Below are positions 48,136 to 54,879 of a DNA stretch of 64,000 bases, in pieces. A program made the translations under genes and the position numbers. The stretch is from Campylobacter sp. RM16192 (GTDB taxonomy: Bacteria; Campylobacterota; Campylobacteria; Campylobacterales; Campylobacteraceae). The DNA lies in NCBI RefSeq assembly GCF_004803855.2, contig NZ_CP012552.1:992001-1056000 (forward strand). Direction: 5' to 3'. Positions within the stretch are counted from its first letter, which is position 1. Each line of letters opens with the position of its first letter. The notes beneath the pieces were generated by a model. The model worked only from the letters and a program-made list of their open reading frames with translations, was not told the origin of the DNA and did not search any database.

Positions 48136-48191
48136 TTTTTACGGAGTTTTTAACGGAGTTTTTATAAAATATAAAAAATAATCCGTAAAAA
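48136..48191 (+). repeat. three-copy repeat upstream of the left integrase
   Basis: TTTTTACGGA (48136-48145), TTTTTAACGGA (48147-48157) and the inverted copy TCCGTAAAAA (48182-48191) lie between tRNA-Leu and the integrase start, around a TATAAAAT-type -10. The arrangement (two direct, one inverted) parallels the different repeat upstream of the right integrase. Probably arm-type or operator sites for the recombinase. Confidence 0.5.
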
Positions 48192-48199
48192 GAGTAACA

Positions 48200-49185
48200 A
48201 TGCCTAAAATAAACGCTCCGCTAACAGATAAGCTAATAAAGTCATTAAAACCAAAAGAAAGAGAGTATAAAAAATCAGATGGCAAAAATTTATATCTTTT
48301 TGTAAGTCCGACCGGACGTAAATATTTTGCTTTTGAGTTTAAAAGTCCTATAACTCAAAAAATCAGGAGAATGGCTCTAGGCGAATACCCTACCCTTAGT
48401 CTTGCTGAGGCAAGAGAACGCAAAATGGAGCTTTTAAAACAGATCGCAAGCGGAGATGACCCGCTTATCATCAAGAACTCATCGGATACGGCACTTAAAA
48501 GCATAGCTATGGAGTGGCTAAACATCAAAGCTACAAAAGTTGCCAAAACTACGCTTGACAAACAAATTATAAGGCTTGAAAAGCATCTTTTCCCGTTTTT
48601 AGGCTCCAAAGAGATTAACGATATAACAAAAGCGGACATTATCAGTATTTTAAGAAAGATAGAAAAAACAGGGCATTTTGAGACCATGAACAGAATTTAT
48701 ATGCTTTGCTCTCAGATATGGCGATACGCCGTTGGAGTAGATAAAGTAAGCCATAACATCATATCCGACATAAACTATCAATACACATTCAAATCAGGCA
48801 AGGTTAAAAATTTCTCAACACTTACCAGCAGTGATGACATCAAAAGACTATTAATAGCCGTTAAAAATTACAATGGAGATATAAAAAACTAAATTCGCTC
48901 TAAAACTAGCCATATACACTGCTGTTAGACCGTTTAATATAAGAAGCGCAAGATGGGGTGAATTTGATTTTGAAAAAGAAGTATGGCAAATTTCAAGTGA
49001 AAAAATGAAAATGCGTGAAACTTTTACTCTACCTTTATCAAAACAAGCAATCAATCTATTAAATGAGTATAAAAGTAACATATTGCCTAATGATTTTTTA
49101 TTCCCAAGCATCATTAAAGGCAAATTTATGAGCGAAAACACTTTAAATTTGGCTCTTATACGTATGGGCTTTAGTAAAGACGTAT
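48200..49185 (+). pseudogene. P4-like tyrosine integrase, frameshifted and truncated
   Basis: DUF4102-type N-terminus (MPKINAPLTDKLIKSLKPKE) and SAM-like core-binding domain run in frame to about 48885. There a run of six A's shifts the frame and TAA follows at once. The protein continues in the next frame with the catalytic domain (AIYTAVRPFNIRSARWGEF, SENTLNLALIRMGFSKD) until ~49180, where homology to the intact right-hand integrase stops just before its HGFR box and an unrelated phage gene begins. It therefore lacks the HxxR, H/W and Tyr residues even if the shift is ignored. One added A explains the shift; the 3' loss is a separate deletion. Confidence 0.9.
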
Positions 49186-49504
49186 TATCATCTCTACTAC
49201 CTACCAATATACATCCTAAAGTATCATCAGGAAAATTGCCGTTATGTATCAAAATATGCCTATCCTTGCTAACCTTTTCATTATAAAGTATCGGCAGTCT
49301 CCTTTGAAATCTAGGGCTTCTATAAAATGTGGCGTTATACTCTCCCTCGGGTATTCTTTTATCTTTATTTGGAGTAACGGTATCTTCTCCTGCGGGTTCT
49401 AGCGTAACGCCCTTTAATAATGTAATACTTCCGTCTTTTAGTTCAAAAGTTCCTACAGTTGCATCTTTAATATTTCTAGTTCTGTCTATGTATAACTTCT
49501 TCAT
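49180..49504 (-). pseudogene. DUF5675-family phage protein, 3' end lost
   Basis: From the ATG at 49504 (AAAGGAG, five bases spacing) the frame encodes MKKLYIDRTRN, then TPNKDKRIPEGEY, HILIHNGNFPDDTLGCILVG, which are DUF5675 hallmarks. This family lies in phage lysis regions and resembles an L,D-transpeptidase- or lysozyme-like fold. At about 49180 the frame runs into the antisense of the left integrase and reads on meaninglessly to 48851. About 105-110 residues of the original protein remain out of ~130-150. It overlaps the holin-like gene by 29 nt. Confidence 0.7.
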
Positions 49505-49859
49505 ACTCTCTCCTTTTATCATCTTTAAATTCATCATCTCTTTTTTCCGATATGCTTTCTATCCTTTTGTCCAAAAGTTTATCCATCTTTTTCTTGGCCC
49601 ATTCGGCACCCAGCCATGCGCCCCAGCCTCCAAGCGCTATGCCAAGCCCTGCACCATGAAACATAAAAAATACTATTTCATAAACCGTAAAACACACTAA
49701 CATTGATGAAAGAGTAGCCACAGTCCCTGATATAAATCTACTCCATCCATTACCCTTTAGTTTTGTGTTTCCGCTGCCTATGCCCAAAATGCCGCCTATA
49801 AATCCAACAAAAGCTACAAGCGCATAAATAAAAGCATCTTTATCTATATTATTAAACAT
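49476..49859 (-). CDS. putative phage holin
   Basis: 127 residues with three hydrophobic segments (FIYALVAFVGFIGGILGI; FISGTVATLSSMLVCFTVYEIVFFM as two parts; GAGLGIALGGWGAWLGAEW) and a strongly charged C-terminal tail (KKKMDKLLDKRIESISEKRDDE), the usual holin plan. Start is the ATG at 49859 that overlaps the stop of the Rz1-like gene (TGATG). Location between a spanin and a DUF5675 gene supports a lysis role. Family assignment is by topology and context, not by a specific motif. Confidence 0.6.
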   Translation of the reverse strand: MFNNIDKDAFIYALVAFVGFIGGILGIGSGNTKLKGNGWSRFISGTVATLSSMLVCFTVYEIVFFMFHGAGLGIALGGWGAWLGAEWAKKKMDKLLDKRIESISEKRDDEFKDDKRREYEEVIHRQN

Positions 49860-50146
49860 CAGTCGCCTATACACTCTTTAAGTAAAATTTCCGACTCTTG
49901 ATAGTATTTAGCTATATCCTTAGCTGTTTTTAGGTCCAACTCATTAAATGTGGGTTTTGGAGGCAATTTAACTTGGCACTTTACAGGCACCAAAACCTCC
50001 TTATACTCTACATTGGTTATGACTTGAGGTTTTGTGCTGCATCCAGCTATTAAAACAGCGAACAATAAAAGTATTACAAAGACCAACCTCCTAACCTCTC
50101 TTTGGCATATATCTCCAAAATCAACAAATGACTTTATAAACCTCAT
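49859..50146 (-). CDS. Rz1-like outer-membrane spanin lipoprotein
   Basis: 95 residues; basic N-terminus, hydrophobic stretch and lipobox LIAGC (Cys 36), then a proline-containing short mature region (VPVKCQVKLPPKPTF) as in o-spanins. The ATG overlaps the end of the intact Rz frame (ATGA). In phage lysis the lipoprotein meets the inner-membrane Rz spanin to fuse the membranes. Its Rz partner here is frameshifted. Confidence 0.6.
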   Translation of the reverse strand: MRFIKSFVDFGDICQREVRRLVFVILLLFAVLIAGCSTKPQVITNVEYKEVLVPVKCQVKLPPKPTFNELDLKTAKDIAKYYQESEILLKECIGD

Positions 50147-50545
50147 CGCGACAACTCCTTAAAAAGTTCTTCGTAGTAGCTTAGTTTTTTAATGCATTCG
50201 CTTTGGCTGCTAGGAGGTTTTATCTTGATATACTTTGTTTCAATCTCTTTTTTATAATAGGCTGTATATTTTTTTTAATCTCTCGTTATCTTGTGAAATT
50301 TGAACCATCTTTTTGTTTTGATTTTCTATATTTAAATTACATTTATCCAAATTACCTTTTAGTGTTTGTAGTTCTATCTCTTTTGAGATCATTTTCATGT
50401 TTGTCGCTCTTATCTCGTCCAATAAATATAAATTAGAAATTTTATAAAAAGCAGACATGCCAAAGATTACACCTAAAAGAGCCGACAAGATCACTAGCCA
50501 TATTTTATTGCCTACTATAAATTCAGAAATGTTAACCCAGCTCAT
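50143..50545 (-). pseudogene. Rz-like inner-membrane spanin, frameshifted at an A8 tract
   Basis: The frame starts at the ATG at 50545, has one membrane span (KIWLVILSALLGVIFGMSAFY) and a coiled coil (KEIELQTLKGNLDKCNLNIE), then hits a run of eight A's (minus strand, 50271-50278) and stops at 50252. With seven A's the reading continues as YTAYYKKEIETKYIKI...SECIKKLSYYEELFKELSR and ends at 50143 in an ATGA overlap with Rz1, as expected for a spanin pair. One inserted A explains the break. A slippage-prone tract means occasional full-length product is possible. Confidence 0.65.
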
Positions 50546-51063
50546 CTCTTTATAAACCTTATAGGGTGTATAGTGCAAACGCTTTTAGAATAAATTTTGT
50601 TTTTTGGATTATTTATAAACTCTTGCATTTGTCCAATTGTTCTAATACTGGCTATATCAAACAATTTATGACCAACATAAATTCTTACATAAAACCATTT
50701 ACACCATACTATATTTGCAAAGTAACTGACCAGTAATTGCCCATCAAAGGTCTTAGCTCGAACTAGGCCCCAAGTACTACCCCTACTGCCACTATAACCA
50801 GGAGTATTTCTATCGCCCAAGACTTCAATAGTTTGAGGGTCTATCTCGCTAAATTTAAAGCCCATTATTTCAGCCGCAAAAATACCTATGCGATTTCTTA
50901 GTAACAACCTAAGCCTTGCATAATATGTTCTATTCTTAGGCTTTGGGAATCTGCCATTCACTCCACAATGCCCATTGTCAGTATGTATGATTTTACCGTT
51001 TTCTACTATTTCGCCATTTATTCCATAGGTTTCCTCATCAAACCATCTAGCCCACCTTGGCAA
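50542..51063 (-). CDS. phage protein resembling DUF7338, probably 5'-truncated
   Basis: 173 residues starting at a TTG without a ribosome binding site. PRWARWFDEETYGINGE near the N-terminus, RLLLRNRIGIFAAEIMGF in the middle and WFYVRIYVGHKLFDI near the end resemble a widespread phage family (DUF7338) found next to lysis genes. Family members usually begin with a hydrophobic segment. Upstream, in another frame, there is such a stretch (ILAVYITFISLKVRHILTL) that meets this frame at the TTG, so an N-terminal frameshift is likely. Its stop overlaps the Rz-like start (ATGA). Confidence 0.45.
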   Translation of the reverse strand: MPRWARWFDEETYGINGEIVENGKIIHTDNGHCGVNGRFPKPKNRTYYARLRLLLRNRIGIFAAEIMGFKFSEIDPQTIEVLGDRNTPGYSGSRGSTWGLVRAKTFDGQLLVSYFANIVWCKWFYVRIYVGHKLFDIASIRTIGQMQEFINNPKNKIYSKSVCTIHPIRFIKR

Positions 51064-51182
51064 GTGTTAAAATATGGCGTACTTTCAAGCTAATAAAAGT
51101 AATATAGACGGCTAGGATGCACTCCTGCAAAAAGTTATTAAAAATTAAGAATATTTTTAACCATACGGCACAAATTTACTGT

Positions 51183-51485
51183 TTATTTTTCACCTTGATA
51201 AATAACCACATTTTGTTTTAAAATTTCATCTTTAAAATTTTGTGGCAGTATATTAAAACTTAAAATATCCACTAAAAATGGTATATTGCTATCTGATATA
51301 GCAGTTTTTATCTTTGCTATGTTGATATTTTGTTCGCTAATAATAGCTAAATCAAGGTCACTGCCATCATGAGAATTTGTCTTTATTCTGCTACCATAGG
51401 CTAAAACACTGACAGATGGACAGAGAGTTTTAAATATAGTTTTTAAACGCTCTATATATTTTGGTGCTAGCAATATGTCAGTCAT
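51183..51485 (-). CDS. MNT-domain nucleotidyltransferase (antitoxin MntA-like)
   Basis: 100-residue minimal nucleotidyltransferase with the GS-x10-DxD motif (YGSRIKTNSHDGSDLDLAI). In characterised HEPN-MNT pairs this enzyme AMPylates the HEPN toxin and so neutralises it. The gene overlaps the HEPN gene by 8 nt and follows it, as in known hepT-mntA operons. Both catalytic aspartates and the GS are present, so it should be active. Probably functional within an otherwise decayed island. Confidence 0.85.
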   Translation of the reverse strand: MTDILLAPKYIERLKTIFKTLCPSVSVLAYGSRIKTNSHDGSDLDLAIISEQNINIAKIKTAISDSNIPFLVDILSFNILPQNFKDEILKQNVVIYQGEK

Positions 51486-51894
51486 TTTTAATTATCTCTT
51501 CTAGTCTCTTTGCGTCTTTTATAAACTCTTCAATAAGCTTTAATGTTTCATCTGCAAAATGTTCGCCGTAATCGTGTGCTGTATTATTACGGTTATCTCT
51601 ATATTCAAGCCATCTCTCTACGCTGTTGCTATCTAGTAAAGAGTGCTTATTTGCATATCTAAAAAGGTCTTTGAAATTTAGAGTATCTACTGCTTTTTTG
51701 CTTGCAAAAAATGGCTCAAGTTTTTTTCTTAGCAACTTACCGCTCTGCTCTAAAGTCATTTCAAAACCTTTAATAATAGAGTTGCGATAAATTTCATATT
51801 CCACAGAATCTTTATTGCATTGTTTTATAAGTTCATAAGACTTATTCAAAACCTCAAGCGACTTTGCTAAATGCTCTGTATTTATATAACTCAC
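51478..51894 (-). CDS. HEPN-domain toxin (HepT-like)
   Basis: 138-residue all-helical protein similar to the HI0074 family. The HEPN RNase motif R-x4-H appears as RNNTAH near residue 105, preceded by YRDN and followed by DYG, matching HepT-type toxins where the Tyr downstream is the AMPylation target. GTG start with AAGGA six bases upstream. Toxin first, antitoxin second, 8-nt overlap. RNA cleavage activity is inferred from the motif. Confidence 0.85.
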   Translation of the reverse strand: MSYINTEHLAKSLEVLNKSYELIKQCNKDSVEYEIYRNSIIKGFEMTLEQSGKLLRKKLEPFFASKKAVDTLNFKDLFRYANKHSLLDSNSVERWLEYRDNRNNTAHDYGEHFADETLKLIEEFIKDAKRLEEIIKND

Positions 51895-52000
51895 TACGCT
51901 TCCTTTTAATCAAAGTTTTATATGGCTAAACTATAAATATTCTATAAAAGTTATACTAAAAAATATGTTAAATTTACTTTTTAACTCTTTTAAAAAAATC

Positions 52001-52783
52001 CTACAAACTCTCTGCCGCTACTTCTTGCCTAACCTTTGAATAACGCTTTGTTACATTTGTAGAAGTATGTCCCAAAATTGAGGCTATCTGCTCTAATGTC
52101 TTGCCTTCAGATACTAGCACACCGCCTATCAGATGTCTTAGGTCGTGTATGATATGTATAATATCCTTAGCGTCAATGCCTAGTCTTTCATTTCCCTCTT
52201 TTTTAACGTAATATCTAATGGGAGTTAAGCTGTATTTACTAGCTCTTTGTATGCCGCATTTTATATTTAGCGATTCATCGTTAAAGTCGTTATCTATATC
52301 ATCGGCATCAATAAGCTCGATTTTAAGCGTTGCGCCTCTAATAATCCTTATAAAAGCCTCTCCATCTCTATATAAAGAATTTAAAACTAGCTCTTCATAA
52401 TCTTCAAAATCATATACTCCGTACAGGCAGCACTCTTGCTCCCAATCAAAAAAGGCGTTTTGAATAGAAGTATTTAATTTTCTATTTTGTGTCGCAATAT
52501 CAAGCACAAAACCGCTCTCGCCTAAAATTTCAGAGTCAAGCATATCAAAAAAGCCGCTTGCAAGGCTTACTGCCGTGCTTAGGCTTCTTGCTTGATTTCT
52601 TAAGATTTTATTTGTTTTGTCAGGATCTGTATTTTTTATAAGCCTTATAAGTTCGCCTCTGTTAATCTCGTGTGCTTCAAGGCTTGGATAGTGAAATAGG
52701 CTTACTTTTTGTTTTGGTTTAAAAAAGCCGCTTTTGCCTCTTGTACTGGTTTGATTCTTAGAAAAAATATTAAATATCTTCAT
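52001..52783 (-). CDS. chimeric ORF: phage portal N-terminus fused to tyrosine-recombinase C-terminus
   Basis: Residues 1-~209 match the start of a lambda-type portal protein (SLFHYPSLEAHEINRGEL; FFDWEQECCLYG; DGEAFIRII; LIDADDIDND; ending GIDAKDIIHI). Residues ~210-260 switch to the catalytic end of a phage integrase: HDLRH, LGHTSTNVTKRYSKV with HxxR, LGH and the Tyr nucleophile. A normal portal continues for another ~250 residues and a recombinase needs an upstream Arg, so neither activity is expected. The junction is at about 52145-52155 within ATACATATCATACACGAC, where short repeats could have guided a deletion. Starts one base inside the gpW stop (TAATG). Confidence 0.85.
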   Translation of the reverse strand: MKIFNIFSKNQTSTRGKSGFFKPKQKVSLFHYPSLEAHEINRGELIRLIKNTDPDKTNKILRNQARSLSTAVSLASGFFDMLDSEILGESGFVLDIATQNRKLNTSIQNAFFDWEQECCLYGVYDFEDYEELVLNSLYRDGEAFIRIIRGATLKIELIDADDIDNDFNDESLNIKCGIQRASKYSLTPIRYYVKKEGNERLGIDAKDIIHIIHDLRHLIGGVLVSEGKTLEQIASILGHTSTNVTKRYSKVRQEVAAESL

Positions 52784-53010
52784 TAATAGCTACCGCCAAA
52801 TACATATTTAACGCTCTTTTTGTCTTTTTGCATGTCTTTAATGGTAAGTTTTTTAATGCGCCTTAGTTCATCAATGAGCTCTAGCGGAGTGCGTTTAACG
52901 ATTTTGATATTGTCAATCCAATACTCCTTAATCTCTATGCCGTTGCTTAAATTTGTTATGACACTATCTATGGCTTCGTCTATTTTTTTGATTTTTTCTT
53001 GTGCTTTCAT
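52783..53010 (-). CDS. gpW-like head-tail joining protein
   Basis: 75 residues with the gpW pattern: an N-terminal helix (KIKKIDEAIDSVITNLSNG), a short beta hairpin (EIKEYWIDNIKIVKRTP) and a second helix (LELIDELRRIKKLT). In lambda, gpW stabilises the filled head, and its gene sits just before the portal gene, as here (1-nt overlap). The terminase large subunit that normally precedes it is missing. Confidence 0.7.
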   Translation of the reverse strand: MKAQEKIKKIDEAIDSVITNLSNGIEIKEYWIDNIKIVKRTPLELIDELRRIKKLTIKDMQKDKKSVKYVFGGSY

Positions 53011-53151
53011 AGATTTAAGATTAACAAATGAAATGTTTTATTTATACAAGGGATTTAAAGGGTCGGATATTTCAAGTGAAATAACGGCGCAGGATTTATC
53101 TTGTTTTAATTAATAAGTGTGTATATTTATGTGTATAAACAAGGAAATTAA

Positions 53152-53379
53152 ATGGGAAGCTTGGATAAACTTATATCAAAACTAGCGAATAATCCAAAAA
53201 ATGCAAGCTTTGAAGATTTGCAAAAAATTTTAATAAATTTCGGCTGAGAATTAGAGCATGCAAGAGGCTCGCACCATAAATTTAAAAAAGACAAAGATAG
53301 CATAATAATCCCTAGACATAAGCCTATAAAAGAGGTTTACACTCTTGCTGTTTTAGAAAAAATAGGAGCTAAAAAATGA
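53152..53379 (+). pseudogene. hicA: HicA toxin inactivated by an in-frame TGA
   Basis: ATG at 53152 (AAGGA, seven bases spacing) opens a 76-codon frame that ends in TGA overlapping the hicB start. Codon 32 is TGA (53245-53247) between NFG and ELEHARGSHHKF. HicA members have an aromatic or similar residue here, and TGG to TGA is one base change. Downstream the fold is intact, including the catalytic GSHH His. The ribonuclease would be cut to 31 residues and lose its active site. Confidence 0.85.
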
Positions 53380-53732
53380 AAAAAGACCTTGAATACTATC
53401 TAAATTTGCCTTATACCATAACAGTTAAAAGACTTGATGATGGCGACTATTACGCGCAATATGCCGATTTAGGGCTTACTAAAAATAACCTAATGGCGGG
53501 CTGGGGAGATAGTGAAGCGGAGGCGATAAAAGAGCTTAAAGATGCTTTTGCGTGCTATGTGGAGGGCTCTTTAAAAAACGGAGAAAGCATATATGAGCCT
53601 ATAAAAGAAGATGTAAAAGTGCGCATAAATTTAACTATGCCTAAATCCGTTTTAGAGGCAATCGATCGCGTAAGCTCAAATCGCTCTAAATTTTTAACAG
53701 ATGCAGCAAATTTAAAGCTAGCTAGCATTTAA
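53376..53732 (+). CDS. hicB: HicB antitoxin
   Basis: 118 residues: partial RNase H-like fold (YTITVKRLDDGDYYAQYADLG, ...AEAIKELKDAFACYVEG) and a C-terminal ribbon-helix-helix/HTH segment (VRINLTMPKSVLEAIDRVSSNRSKFLTDAA cited as LTMPKSVLEAID, SNRSKFLTDA). Overlaps hicA by 4 nt. With hicA broken it may persist only as a DNA-binding autorepressor or as a guard against incoming HicA toxins. It converges on the terminase fragment (15-nt overlap). Confidence 0.85.
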   Translation: MKKDLEYYLNLPYTITVKRLDDGDYYAQYADLGLTKNNLMAGWGDSEAEAIKELKDAFACYVEGSLKNGESIYEPIKEDVKVRINLTMPKSVLEAIDRVSSNRSKFLTDAANLKLASI

Positions 53733-54077
53733 CTTTTTGTGTTTTTGATAAGTTTCAGGCATCTTAAGCTCTCTTAGTATCTCTTCAAGCTCGTATATAA
53801 GCCTGCTTTCTATCTCATCGCTAATTTCTATATTCATCTTTACCCTGTTTGGCAGATTATAAAGCTTATTTGATAAGGTTGATGCTATGTCGCTTAGCTC
53901 TTTTTCTAGCTTTTCAATAGGTACAACTTCGCCTTTTTTCTCTGCTAAAGTTAGCTTTTTAATCTCTGCTTCGGCAAATTCTTTCTGAGCTCTAGCCTCT
54001 GCTGTGGCGCTAGTGAGAAAGACATTGCCCGTTTTGTAGCCAAAAGAGTCGGCAAAAGTGAGCATTGCGTCTATCAC
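53718..54077 (-). pseudogene. terminase small subunit (Nu1/DUF1441-like), N-terminus lost
   Basis: The 119-residue frame (GTG at 54077) has the Nu1-type middle and tail: AEAEIKKLTLAEKKGEVVPIEKLEKEL and LPNRVKMNI near the end. The DNA-binding HTH expected at the N-terminus is missing; an in-frame stop lies a few codons upstream of the GTG, and sequence beyond ~54087 belongs to another gene on the opposite strand. So the 5' part was probably deleted. The large subunit gene is not downstream; hicAB is. Confidence 0.55.
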
Positions 54078-54086
54078 TATTTTAGG

Positions 54087-54278
54087 AATTTTAAGTTTAA
54101 AAATCCTGATTTTGCACGCATTGTCGGCAAACTTTTAAAAATTTACATCAAGCAAAACAACCTTTTTGCAGAGTTGGTATGGAGCGCTCCACAGCCGCGT
54201 GATCGTCAAGATGTGCCGCCTACGGATGCAAATTTAGACGCCTCATCTTACGCAGACGATGACGTTATACCGTTTTAA
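54087..54278 (+). pseudogene. 3' remnant of a gene ending in an SSB-like acidic tail
   Basis: An open frame with no start codon reads NPDFARIVGKLLKIYI, FAELVWSAPQPRD and ends ASSYADDDVIPF. The DDDVIPF terminus is the protein-interaction tail of single-stranded DNA-binding proteins. The OB-fold body is absent. The left boundary coincides with the truncated end of the terminase gene, so both were cut by one rearrangement. Attribution to SSB rests mainly on the tail. Confidence 0.5.
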
Positions 54279-54289
54279 AAGGGGTTTTG

Positions 54290-54676
54290 ATGAAAAATGT
54301 TAAAAGAATTTATGTTTGCTCGCCGTATACTGCTTTAAAAGAGTTTGGTGATAATGTTGTAAGGCTATATGCACTAAAAGCTCTTAAAAGCGCTAACGCT
54401 TTTTATGCAGACGATCGCGTGGAGCTTTTTAGCCCCGTGCTTACAAACATGTATACTTGCGAGCACTTAAGCCACGACGAGGCTATGCAAATATGCTTCG
54501 CCCAGCTTAGAAGCTGCGATGAGCTTTTTATAGGAGGAGAATTGCGCACGACTTTCTTTTCAAAAGGCATCACCATGGAGTATAAATTTGCCAAAGAGCA
54601 AGGCGTACCTGTAGTCTTTGAGGATGAAATTTTTAAGAGATTTTACGAAAAAGAGGTATCCCATGCAAAAGCTTGA
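54290..54676 (+). CDS. DUF4406/nucleoside 2-deoxyribosyltransferase-like phage protein
   Basis: 128 residues from the ATG at 54290 (AAAAGGGG upstream; a TTG three bases earlier is less likely). VKRIYVCSPYTA at the N-terminus, FSPVLTNMYT and CDELFIGGELRTTFFSKGITMEYKFAKEQGVPV fit the nucleoside-deoxyribosyltransferase-like fold common in phages. A role in nucleotide metabolism is plausible but unproven. Overlaps the next small gene by 14 nt. Confidence 0.7.
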   Translation: MKNVKRIYVCSPYTALKEFGDNVVRLYALKALKSANAFYADDRVELFSPVLTNMYTCEHLSHDEAMQICFAQLRSCDELFIGGELRTTFFSKGITMEYKFAKEQGVPVVFEDEIFKRFYEKEVSHAKA

Positions 54677-54860
54677 AGCCAAAATTCCGTATTTAGGCTC
54701 CTTGCCTGATCAAGATAAATTTTACGAAGTTATCAGCGTTGATTACGAGGAAGCATGGATTAGAGTTTGGACGGATGAAAGGCACACAAAGATTGCAGGC
54801 GGGGAGTTTGACCCGGCATATTGTGAACTTCGTATAGCCAAAGACGGACTGTTTGATTAA
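54663..54860 (+). CDS. hypothetical phage protein, 65 residues
   Basis: ATG at 54663 with GAGG seven bases upstream. Acidic, soluble, rich in aromatic residues (DQDKFYEVISVDYEEAWIRVW); no membrane span or known motif. The DKFYEV...EEAWIRVW pattern suggests a small SH3-like beta barrel. In a row of rightward early phage genes, immediately before the methyltransferase. Function unknown. Confidence 0.6.
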   Translation: MQKLEAKIPYLGSLPDQDKFYEVISVDYEEAWIRVWTDERHTKIAGGEFDPAYCELRIAKDGLFD

Positions 54861-54879
54861 AGCGATAAAAGACTCTCAA

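Noticed and set aside
48851-49537. 228-residue minus-strand ORF as a single protein
   Set aside because: Only the first ~115 residues (from 49504 leftward to ~49180) resemble a phage family; the rest is the antisense of the left integrase.
49859-49874. Upstream start (49874) for the holin-like gene
   Set aside because: The ATG at 49859 overlaps the Rz1 stop in a TGATG arrangement, the usual coupling, and removes five non-hydrophobic residues.
53245-53247. TGA in hicA as a selenocysteine codon
   Set aside because: HicA toxins do not have Cys or Sec at this position and no hairpin of SECIS type is apparent; nonsense mutation is simpler.
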